Assembly (NCBI GenBank): GCA_965221465.1 | Contig: OZ244892.1 | Span: 3,286,001-3,350,000, forward strand | Source: Azophilus sp965221465 | Lineage (GTDB): Bacteria > Pseudomonadota > Gammaproteobacteria > Pseudomonadales > Azotimanducaceae | Length of the DNA: 64,000 bases | Direction: 5' to 3' | Shown: one piece after another, positions 35,876-43,844 of the stretch | How the letters are laid out: every line of letters starts with the position of its first letter | How positions within the stretch are numbered: position 1 is the stretch's first letter | Program-made: the position numbers and the translations under genes | Notes under the pieces: model-generated | What the model was told of the DNA's origin: nothing | Database searches by the model: none | Seen by the model: only the letters and a program-made list of their open reading frames with translations

Positions 35876-37315
35876 GTGACCCTCGATTGGTGGGCCGAGC
35901 ATTGGCTGGCCGGGTTGCTGCTGGTCGCTTACACCGGCCTGCTGCTGCATCACGCCAACCTGGGAAGACACCGGGCGAAGGGAGTTTCGGGTTACTACGT
36001 TGGCGGGCGCAGCGCCGGCGGCTTCGTCATTGGGGTTTCCTTCTTCGCCACCTACGCCAGCACCAACAGCTACATCGGCAACGCCGGCAAGGGCTACGAT
36101 TACGGCCTGCCGTGGTTGGCCTACGCCGGCGTCATGGTGTTCTTCACCTGGCTGGCCTGGACGACGGTGGCGCCCAAGGTGCGCCGCTTCGCCGCGCATT
36201 GGGACGCCCTCACCCTGCCGGACCTGCTGCACGCCCGCTTCGCTGCAAAGACGCCCACGTTGCGGCTGGTTTCAGCGCTGGTGGTGGTGGCCTCGAGCCT
36301 GCTTTACCTGATGGCCATCTTCAAAGGCGCCGGTGCCCTGTTCCAGCACTTCCTGCAGATTCCCTACACGGCCGCCATCGGCGTGACCCTGGTCATCGTC
36401 ATGTTGTACACGTCCGTGGGCGGCTTCGTCTCCGTGGTGCGAACCGATGTGGCCCAAGGTTTGCTGATGGTTGCGGGGTCTGCGCTGATGTTCTACTTCG
36501 TCACATCGGCTGCCGGCGGCGTCAGCGTTCTGCCTGAATTGCGGGAGCGGGAGGACACCGCCATTCTCTTCGAGTTCGGCGGTGCGGTGCCCTTGGTTGT
36601 GCTCATGGGCATCGCCTTGAGCGGCAGCCTGAAGCTGCTGGTGGATCCCCGGCAAGTCGCACGCTTCTATGCCCTACGAGACGACCAAGCTTTGAAAGTC
36701 GGCATGTGGGTGTCCGTTGTCGGCATCGCCTTGGTGCAGTTCTGCCTGTATCCCATCGGCATGTACGCCCACTTCCTGGTGGAAGGCGTCACCGACACCG
36801 ACAACATCGTGCCCCTGCTGATCAACGACCGCAGCGTCTTCCCGCTGGCGGTGTCAGACTTCCTCATCATCGCCATCCTGGCCGCCGCCATGTCGTCCAT
36901 GGACAGCGTGCTGCTGGTGGCTGCCTCGGTGCTCTACAACGACATCATCAAGACCTTCAAGCCCAGCAAGCGGCCGCTGGCCTGGACGCGCATGGGCATC
37001 ATCGGCTTCGCAGTCACCGCCGCCGCCCTGGCCCTGGACCCGCCGGCCGGCATCGTCGAACTGACGATCTTCTCGGGCAGCCTTTACGCCGTGTGCTTCT
37101 TCCCGGCCATCGTCTTCGGCCTGCACTGGCGGCGCGGCTCGGCCCGCGCCGCGCTCGGCGCCATGGCCACCGGGGTGCCGGTGCTGTTGGCTTGGCTCGC
37201 CAGCGGCCTGTCCGCCCACCTGCACGAAGTGTTCCCCGCCTTGGCCACCTCCTGCGCCACCTACGCCTTGCTGGCCCGCAACACGCACCAAGCAACCGAT
37301 CCCTTGCGGGCGTGA
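35876..37315 (+). CDS. Sodium:solute symporter family transporter
   Basis: The 479-residue protein starts at a GTG and has about 13 hydrophobic spans of the SSS family. Recognisable parts are the N-terminal YYVGGRSAGG, the segment SFFATYASTNSYIGNAG, and the sodium-site region AILAAAMSSMDSVLLVAASVLYNDI. It should use the sodium gradient to import a small organic solute such as an amino acid, vitamin or acid. It is convergent with a sulfatase gene, so it may import the desulfated product, but this is a guess from position. Confidence 0.9.
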   Translation: MTLDWWAEHWLAGLLLVAYTGLLLHHANLGRHRAKGVSGYYVGGRSAGGFVIGVSFFATYASTNSYIGNAGKGYDYGLPWLAYAGVMVFFTWLAWTTVAPKVRRFAAHWDALTLPDLLHARFAAKTPTLRLVSALVVVASSLLYLMAIFKGAGALFQHFLQIPYTAAIGVTLVIVMLYTSVGGFVSVVRTDVAQGLLMVAGSALMFYFVTSAAGGVSVLPELREREDTAILFEFGGAVPLVVLMGIALSGSLKLLVDPRQVARFYALRDDQALKVGMWVSVVGIALVQFCLYPIGMYAHFLVEGVTDTDNIVPLLINDRSVFPLAVSDFLIIAILAAAMSSMDSVLLVAASVLYNDIIKTFKPSKRPLAWTRMGIIGFAVTAAALALDPPAGIVELTIFSGSLYAVCFFPAIVFGLHWRRGSARAALGAMATGVPVLLAWLASGLSAHLHEVFPALATSCATYALLARNTHQATDPLRA

Positions 37316-37341
37316 GGACCGAGAGGCGGGGAACGGGCGCC

Positions 37342-39000
37342 TCAGTTCGGATAGTAGATGTACTCGTCGTCCGGAGACTCGGGCTGGTTCAGGTGCTTGT
37401 CGATGGACACGGGGTTCGAGGCGCGATGGAGCCAGCGCGGCGGGGCCTGTTCGGCGAGATGGGCCGCGAGCAGGGCATCGAGTTCAGCCACCTTGTCCTG
37501 CCGGGAGCCGGCAAGGTTGTTCCGCTCGGTGGGATCGGCGTTCAAATCGAACAGCCAGAGAAACTCATCATCGGGCCCGCTGCGCTGCAGCTTCCAACCC
37601 TGATGCAGAACCACGCGGTAGTTGTCCTGCGTCCAGAACAGCGTCTCGTGAGGGACGCCTTCGGCCTCGCCGCGCACGTGCGGCAGCAAGTCGACGCCGT
37701 CCATGACCCGGTCATTCGGCATCGGCGCCCCGGCTGCGGCGGCCGCAGTGGCGTAGATGTCGAAGTGGTGCACCGGCTCGGCAAAGGTCTGTTGCGGAGG
37801 GATCCGCGCTGGCCAGCGCATCATGAACGGCACGTGGATGCCGCCCTCGAAGAAGGTGATCTTCCAGCCGCGGAACGGCCGGTTCACATCGGGCAGGCCC
37901 AAGTAGCCCGCGCCGCCGTTGTCGGACGTGAAGATCACCAGCGTATTGTGCTCGAGGCCGTGCTCCCGGAGGGACTCCAACACCCGCCCCACGCTTCGGT
38001 CCAGCCCGCGAATCATGCCGGCATAGGTGCGCTCCGTGTGGCTTTCGATATGCGGGTAGGCGTCGTAATCCGCGCGGGTGGATTGCAGCGGCGTGTGGAT
38101 GGCCCAATGCGCCAGGTAGAGAAAGAACGGGCGGTTGCGGTTCGCCTCGATGACCTGCACGGCTTGGTCCGTGTAGTAGTCGGTGACATGCCCGACAGGC
38201 TCGAACGGCTCGCCGCCGTTGTAGCGCACGCCATACCCGCCCTGCGTCCACAAAAATCGATCGATTGGATCGAACCCTTGCTTGGCATTCACCGCGTCGG
38301 GGTGGTCCTCCGGCAGAAAGAGCACGCCCTGCATGAGCAGGCTCTCGTCAAAGCCCTGCTCGTGGGCCGCCATGCCGTTGCTCTCGCCCACGTGCCACTT
38401 GCCGATGTGCACCGTGTGATAGCCCGCTGCCTCGAGCGTCTCGGCCAAAGTCACCTCGCTGGCCGGCATGCCCATGTCTTCCCATTCAAAGGGTTCGAAA
38501 TCCGCATTCAGGATGGACGGGCGCCGCGGCGTACCGTCTCCTGCACGGGCCAGCCCAAGAAGGGGAGCCATCATCGAAGGCATGGGCGTGAACTCAAAGC
38601 CGAAGCGCGTGCCGTAACGGCCGGAAAGGATGGCCGCCCGCGACGGCGCGCAGGTGCCGTTGCCCGAGTAGCCCCATGTGAAGTTGACGCCGGCCTGGGC
38701 AATGGCATCGATGTGCGGTGTCTTGACCGTGCCGTCCCCCGCTCCGCCGCCGTTGGTCGATACGTCGTTCCAGCCCATGTCGTCGGCGAGAATGAGCACA
38801 ATGTTCGGCGGCCGTTCGGACGGGGGCAGCGCGGCTTGCTCCGGCCCGCGCTGCCAAGGGACTTCCCGATTTGGCCCGATGTCGCGGCCCCATTCCACAA
38901 AAGCGCCGATTCCCCAAATGGCGAACTCGGCACGATAGACCCAAGCAAGGCCGGCCAGCAGCGCCACGCCCAGCAAGACTGCAATGCCCCTGCGACTCAC
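37342..39000 (-). CDS. Type I sulfatase (arylsulfatase family)
   Basis: The 552-residue enzyme has an N-terminal hydrophobic anchor or uncleaved signal (residues 5-22) followed by the sulfatase domain. The calcium-binding aspartates are in LADDMGW (73-74). The formylglycine site is CAPSRAAILSGR with C117, which must be oxidised by a maturase not seen in this window. Further marks are HIGKWHVG and FTSDNGG. It hydrolyses sulfate esters, probably in the periplasm. The closing residues are normal and the gene is complete. Confidence 0.92.
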   Translation of the reverse strand: MSRRGIAVLLGVALLAGLAWVYRAEFAIWGIGAFVEWGRDIGPNREVPWQRGPEQAALPPSERPPNIVLILADDMGWNDVSTNGGGAGDGTVKTPHIDAIAQAGVNFTWGYSGNGTCAPSRAAILSGRYGTRFGFEFTPMPSMMAPLLGLARAGDGTPRRPSILNADFEPFEWEDMGMPASEVTLAETLEAAGYHTVHIGKWHVGESNGMAAHEQGFDESLLMQGVLFLPEDHPDAVNAKQGFDPIDRFLWTQGGYGVRYNGGEPFEPVGHVTDYYTDQAVQVIEANRNRPFFLYLAHWAIHTPLQSTRADYDAYPHIESHTERTYAGMIRGLDRSVGRVLESLREHGLEHNTLVIFTSDNGGAGYLGLPDVNRPFRGWKITFFEGGIHVPFMMRWPARIPPQQTFAEPVHHFDIYATAAAAAGAPMPNDRVMDGVDLLPHVRGEAEGVPHETLFWTQDNYRVVLHQGWKLQRSGPDDEFLWLFDLNADPTERNNLAGSRQDKVAELDALLAAHLAEQAPPRWLHRASNPVSIDKHLNQPESPDDEYIYYPN

Positions 39001-39016
39001 TTGCGGATTCTCCCGG

Positions 39017-39145
39017 TCAATTGCCCGGCAGCAACGCGATCTTTTGCATCAACGGCAGGCGCACGGCATCCAAGTCACTCAACGGCGATGCCCGGTACTG
39101 GCCAACCTCCGCCGCGGTGTATGGCTGGAAGCCCTTGGGCAGTTG
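39017..39145 (-). pseudogene. C-terminal remnant of an unrecognised gene
   Basis: A 42-codon open tail reads LPKGFQPYTAAEVGQYRAS and then LPLMQKIALLPGN before a TGA, 16 bases upstream of the sulfatase start. The composition and clean ending look like a genuine protein C-terminus, but nothing recognisable precedes it. It is probably the stump of a gene once co-transcribed with the sulfatase. The family is unknown. Confidence 0.35.
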
Positions 39146-39280
39146 ACCATGTAATCGACGCGCGCCCGGTTAGCCCAAGTTTACCAACGATTTTGACAAA
39201 TTTTTTCATGTCGCCAGGTTACGTTGAAGAAAATCCGCGTATGGCACTACAAACGCGGCGAAACCGGTTTTTCCGGGCTC

Positions 39281-39526
39281 TCAGACGATCAGCTTCTGCG
39301 TGCCGCCAGCCGACGAATGGATGCCGAGTGCATCGAAGATCGCCTGCTGTCCCGGCTCCGGACGCGTTGCCTTGCGCACATGCAAGGTCCTGCCATCGGC
39401 GCGCTTGAACGTGGCAGTGACGCGCAAGCGCCCGGCGAGCGAGCGCCGGTTGTCCCGGCACGCAGACGCTAGTTGATGTAAGATGTTCCCCAAGGGCTCA
39501 GGTGGGCGTAATTCGCCATTGTGCAT
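39281..39526 (-). pseudogene. Possible second transposase C-terminal scar
   Basis: The last 45 codons of this frame read ATFKRADGRTLHVRKATRPEP and GQQAIFDALGI. They share the TxPxPxQxxxFxxL pattern with the transposase tail at 35114 but are otherwise diverged. No upstream catalytic region is present. The rest of the 39001-39670 gap contains the small stump at 39017-39145 and no intact gene. Confidence 0.3.
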
Positions 39527-39670
39527 TCTCCAATTAGCAGTACCGGAGGACGTTACCCCACCTGGCCCTTTTTTATGCTCGGGTAGAAACCCGACCCATT
39601 CACCCGTTCATAGGCGTGACCGGCGAACAAGCGTCCTGTGCCGTCGGCATTGCCGATCACTGTGCCCGGG

Positions 39671-41656
39671 TTATTCGAATTCCAGGATCGGTTGATCCAC
39701 TTCGAGGCTCTCGCCGGTTTTCGCCAGAACCCTCTTGACCGTCACGTCGTCCGGGGCACGCAGGCTGTTCTCCATCTTCATCGCTTCGACCACCGCCAGT
39801 TCCTCGCCGGCCTTGGCTTCCTGTCCCTCTTCCACCGTCAGGCGCACCAGCAGGCCCGGCATGGGCGAGAGCAGGAACCGGCCGAGGTCCGGCGGCGCCT
39901 TTTCCAGCATGTGCTCGGCCAGAGCGGCGCCGGCAGGGGAAAGCACCAGTGCATCCACCTCGGCTCCGCGGTGACGCAGCCGGTAGCCGGCCCCGTTCCG
40001 CTCGACCTGAACGCGCACCGCCTTGCCGTTTACGGTCGCTGCGACGATCGGTTGGTCGAGCCTCCAGGCGGTTTCGACACGATACAGGTCACCAGCGGAC
40101 CGGACATCGAACCCTTCCAGGGTGGGCGTGACTTCCAGGGGATAGTGCTCGCCATTCACGATCACCACCCAGTCCTTGCCGACGCGGTATTGAAAGCGCC
40201 GCGTCTGGCCGCTGATTTCGCCGGTTCGGAGCGCGCGCCTGCAGTGCACCATGGCGGCCACCGCGACCAGATTCATGGGGTCTGTTCCCGGCACGTCGGC
40301 CGGTCGGAAGCCGTCCGGAAACTCCTCGGCGATGAAGTCCGTAGTGAGACGGCCCTCGCGGAATCGGGGATGAGCGACCACAGCGTTCAGGAAGCTGACG
40401 TTATGGCTGACACCGCGGATCAGGTAGGCGTCGAGCGCATCGCCCATGCGTTCGATGGCCTGCGGACGGTCTTCGCCCCAGGTGCAGAGCTTGGCGATCA
40501 TGGGGTCGTAGTACATCGAGACCTCGCTGCCTTCGACGATGCCCGTGTCGACCCGGACGCTGTCGCTTTCCTCCGGCGGCCGGTAGCGCACCAGCCGACC
40601 GATGGAGGGCAGGAAGTTGCGGAACGGGTCTTCCGCGTAGACCCTTGCCTCAAGCGCCCAGCCGTTCAGCGGCACGTCTTTCTGGGCCAGCGGCAGCTTC
40701 TCGCCGGCAGCGACGCGGATCATCAGTTCCACGAGGTCGAGCCCGGTGATCATTTCCGTGATCGGGTGTTCCACCTGCAGCCGGGTGTTCATCTCGAGAA
40801 AATAGAAATTCCGATTCGCATCGACGACGAACTCGACGGTGCCGGCGGAGCTGTAGTTGACTGCTTTCGCCAGCATCACCGCCTGTTCGCCCATTGCCTT
40901 GCGGGTCGCCGCGTCCAGGAAGGGCGACGGCGCTTCTTCCACCACTTTCTGATGGCGGCGCTGGATGGAGCACTCCCTCTCATTGAGGAATACCGCGTTG
41001 CCGTGATTGTCCGCGATCACCTGAATCTCGATGTGACGCGGTTGTTCGATGAACTTCTCCGCCAGCATGCGGTCGTCGCCGAAGCTCGAGCGGGCTTCGC
41101 TGGCAGCGCTTTCGAATCCTTCCCGGCACTCCCGATCGTCGCGGACGATGCGCATGCCCTTGCCGCCACCGCCGGCGCTGGCCTTGAGCATGACCGGATA
41201 GCCGATTTCCCGGGCGACGGTCACGGCGTGGTCCGGCCCGTCGATGACCCCTTCGTGCCCCGGTATGGTGTTGACGCCGGCCTCGGCAGCGATGCGTTTG
41301 GAGGTGATCTTGTCCCCCATGCTGGTGATGGCCTGCTCGCCCGGCCCGATGAAGGTCACCCCGGCCGCTGCCAGCGCCTTCGAAAACTCGGCGTTCTCGG
41401 AAAGAAACCCGTACCCGGGGTGCACCGCATCGGCGCCGGTTTTCTCGATGGCCTCCAGAATGCGGTCGACCCGCAGGTAGCTGTCCACCGAGGGGGCTTC
41501 GCCGATGCGAACGGCCTCGTCCGCCATGCGCACATGCAGCGCCCGGGCATCGGCGTCGGAATAAACCGCCACCGTGGCAATGCCCATTTTGCGGGCGGTT
41601 TTCATGACGCGGCAGGCTATCTCGCCGCGATTGGCGATGAGTATCTTGTCGAACAT
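39671..41656 (-). CDS. pccA: Propionyl/acyl-CoA carboxylase alpha subunit (biotin carboxylase plus biotin carrier)
   Basis: The 661-residue subunit has an N-terminal biotin carboxylase with ATP-grasp loop KASAGGGGKGMRIV, ERECSIQRRHQKVVEEAPSP and EFVVDANRNFYFLEMNTRLQVEHPITEM. A linker follows, then a C-terminal biotinyl domain whose acceptor is K627 in VEAMKMENSL. It carboxylates biotin for transfer to propionyl-CoA by the beta subunit encoded 168 bases upstream on the same strand. 3-methylcrotonyl- or geranyl-CoA carboxylase is an alternative, but the mutase and epimerase in the window favour propionyl-CoA. Confidence 0.9.
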   Translation of the reverse strand: MFDKILIANRGEIACRVMKTARKMGIATVAVYSDADARALHVRMADEAVRIGEAPSVDSYLRVDRILEAIEKTGADAVHPGYGFLSENAEFSKALAAAGVTFIGPGEQAITSMGDKITSKRIAAEAGVNTIPGHEGVIDGPDHAVTVAREIGYPVMLKASAGGGGKGMRIVRDDRECREGFESAASEARSSFGDDRMLAEKFIEQPRHIEIQVIADNHGNAVFLNERECSIQRRHQKVVEEAPSPFLDAATRKAMGEQAVMLAKAVNYSSAGTVEFVVDANRNFYFLEMNTRLQVEHPITEMITGLDLVELMIRVAAGEKLPLAQKDVPLNGWALEARVYAEDPFRNFLPSIGRLVRYRPPEESDSVRVDTGIVEGSEVSMYYDPMIAKLCTWGEDRPQAIERMGDALDAYLIRGVSHNVSFLNAVVAHPRFREGRLTTDFIAEEFPDGFRPADVPGTDPMNLVAVAAMVHCRRALRTGEISGQTRRFQYRVGKDWVVIVNGEHYPLEVTPTLEGFDVRSAGDLYRVETAWRLDQPIVAATVNGKAVRVQVERNGAGYRLRHRGAEVDALVLSPAGAALAEHMLEKAPPDLGRFLLSPMPGLLVRLTVEEGQEAKAGEELAVVEAMKMENSLRAPDDVTVKRVLAKTGESLEVDQPILEFE

Positions 41657-41824
41657 CTTCCTACAGGTTTGTTATTGAGGATGCGCCTCGGAAGCGACGC
41701 CGGTTGCGAAGTGCGGCCGCCGACGGTCCTTTCAGCACAGGCCGTTTCTGTTCGTGCATGAATTCAGTTGGTGTCCCATGTCGCAAATACACTACCTTTC
41801 AGCGTGCCGCACAAGGTCTATGGG

Positions 41825-43357
41825 TTAGAGCGGAATGTTGCCGTGCTTGCGCCAGGGGTTGTCGAGGGACTTGTCCCGCAGCATGGCAAAAGACCGGCAA
41901 ATGCGCTCGCGCGTCTCACGGGGCGCGATGACATCGTCGATGTAACCGCGGCTCGCGGCCACGAACGGGTTGGCGAACTTGTCGCGGTACTCGTCGGTTC
42001 GAACCTGAATCCGGCCCTCGTCGTCCTTTTCCTTGCGAAAGATGATCTCCACCGCGCCCTTTGCCCCCATCACCGCGATCTCCGCGCTCGGCCAGGCGAA
42101 GTTGACATCGCCGCGCAGGTGCTTGGAGGCCATCACGTCATAGGCGCCCCCGTAGGCCTTGCGGGTAATGAGCGTGACCTTGGGCACCGTGCACTCGGCG
42201 TAGGCATACAGCAGCTTGGCTCCGTTCTTGATGATGCCGCCGTATTCCTGGGCGGTGCCCGGCATGAACCCCGGCACATCGACCAGGGTGAAGATGGGGA
42301 TGTTGAACGCATCGCAGAAGCGCACGAATCGAGCCCCCTTCTTCGATGCGTCGATGTCCAGGCAACCGGCGAGCACCATGGGCTGATTGGCCACGACACC
42401 GACGGTCGAGCCCTGCAGCCGCATGAAGCCGATGACGATATTCTGGGCATAGCCCGGCTGCAATTCGAAGAATTCGCCCTCGTCGGCGACCTTCAGGATC
42501 ACTTCCTTGATGTCGTAGGGTTTCTCGCCGTCGTCAGGCACCAGGGTGTCCAGGGAAGGTTCGCGCCGGTCCGCCCGGTCGTCGGTGGGCCAGCGCGGCG
42601 GATTGTCGCGATTGTTGGCCGGCAGATAGTCGAAGAAGCGGCGGGTGAACAGCATGGCCTGCACATCGTTCGGGTAGGCCAGGTCCGCGACGCCAGACTT
42701 GCGGGTGTGCACGCTGGAACCGCCGAGTTCTTCCGGGGTGACCACCTCGTGGGTGACGGTCTTAACGACACCCGGGCCGGTGACGAACATGTAGGAGGAA
42801 TCCTCCACCATGAAGATGAAGTCGGTGATGGCCGGCGAATAGACGGCGCCGCCCGCACATGGCCCCATGATGACCGAGATCTGGGGCACCACCCCGGAGG
42901 CCAGTACGTTGCGCTGGAAGATCTCGGCATAGCCGCCGAGGGAGGCCACGCCTTCCTGGATGCGGGCGCCGCCGGAATCGTTCAGACCGATTATCGGCGC
43001 GCCGACTTTCATGGCCTGGTCCATGACCTTGCAGATCTTCTCCGCGTGCGCTTCCGAGAGCGCGCCGCCGAAAACGGTGAAATCCTGGCTGAAAACGAAT
43101 ACCAGGCGGCCGTGAATGGTGCCGTAGCCGGTAACGACCCCGTCGCCCGGGATCTTCTGTTCGTCCATGCCGAAGTCGTTGCAGCGGTGCTCGACGAACT
43201 TGTCCCACTCCTCGAAGCTGTGGTCGTCGAGCAACAGGCGTATGCGCTCCCGGGCGGTCAGCTTGCCCTTGGCGTGCTGCTGCCCGATACGCTGCTCGCC
43301 GCCACCGAGTTCTGCGCGCGCCCGTTTTTCCTCGAGCATGGCCATGATGTCCTGCAC
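41825..43357 (-). CDS. pccB: Propionyl-CoA carboxylase beta subunit (carboxyltransferase)
   Basis: The 510-residue protein is a crotonase-fold carboxyltransferase. Marks are HRCNDFGMDEQKIPGDGVVTGYG, GLNDSGGARIQEGV, the acyl-CoA oxyanion segment MGPCAGGAVYSPA, and TRKAYGGAYDVM. The last is typical of propionyl-CoA-type beta subunits. It forms an alpha6-beta6 complex with the downstream alpha subunit and makes (S)-methylmalonyl-CoA. The stretch 43358-43600 upstream should contain its promoter; no clear box was recognised. Confidence 0.93.
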   Translation of the reverse strand: MQDIMAMLEEKRARAELGGGEQRIGQQHAKGKLTARERIRLLLDDHSFEEWDKFVEHRCNDFGMDEQKIPGDGVVTGYGTIHGRLVFVFSQDFTVFGGALSEAHAEKICKVMDQAMKVGAPIIGLNDSGGARIQEGVASLGGYAEIFQRNVLASGVVPQISVIMGPCAGGAVYSPAITDFIFMVEDSSYMFVTGPGVVKTVTHEVVTPEELGGSSVHTRKSGVADLAYPNDVQAMLFTRRFFDYLPANNRDNPPRWPTDDRADRREPSLDTLVPDDGEKPYDIKEVILKVADEGEFFELQPGYAQNIVIGFMRLQGSTVGVVANQPMVLAGCLDIDASKKGARFVRFCDAFNIPIFTLVDVPGFMPGTAQEYGGIIKNGAKLLYAYAECTVPKVTLITRKAYGGAYDVMASKHLRGDVNFAWPSAEIAVMGAKGAVEIIFRKEKDDEGRIQVRTDEYRDKFANPFVAASRGYIDDVIAPRETRERICRSFAMLRDKSLDNPWRKHGNIPL

Positions 43358-43600
43358 GAAATTCCCTCACAGTCCCTGCGGACGGCGGAGAATAACTTGA
43401 GGCAGGCCACCGCACCACACCCGGAACCCACGAAAAAAGACGCCGGCCCGGATTCCCTGCGATGGGTCACCCACCCGTTACCGGTCGTGCCGGCAACGGG
43501 TCGATGACAGCGGTCCAGGGAGTGTCCTGGAACCGCAAGACCAAGCGAACGATGCTCCGAACGGTCGGAAATCGCTGGCCGCGTGCAGACTGAGCGGGCC

Positions 43601-43844
43601 AGCCCGCATCCGTCACCAACTTTCGTCGCGAGGGCGTCGACGTTTCGTCGCTGAAGGAAAAGGCGCCGTCCTGCGCGGCCGCGCGGACTGGAAGCCGGTG
43701 CAGGCATACTCGACAGTATGTCAAACCGGGTGGAGAGCCTTCAGCCGGGGAGCGCGAGGGGATACCCCTCGCAAACGGAACACACGGCTGCGCAGGGCGA
43801 GTGCATCGGCGTCCGCAGCAGGAAGTTGGTGACGGATTCGGGCT
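43601..43844 (+). repeat. Dispersed repeat module B, complete copy 4 (244 bp)
   Basis: This is the reference copy. The left terminus AGCCCGCATCCGTCACCAAC (43601-43620) and the right terminus GTTGGTGACGGATTCGGGCT (43825-43844) are inverted repeats with one mismatch. Between them are GTCGACGTTTCGTCGCTGAA, the perfect hairpin CATACTCGACAGTATG (43705-43720) and the perfect hairpin GCGAGGGGATACCCCTCGC (43754-43772). No target-site duplication is evident. The last two bases supply two bases of the TAG stop of the TonB receptor on the minus strand. There is no transposase, so a non-autonomous element is likely. Confidence 0.92.

Noticed and set aside
36706..39408. A 900-codon plus-strand open frame
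   Set aside because: It runs out of frame through the SSS transporter and antisense to the sulfatase, both of which have clear family motifs; its length reflects high GC.
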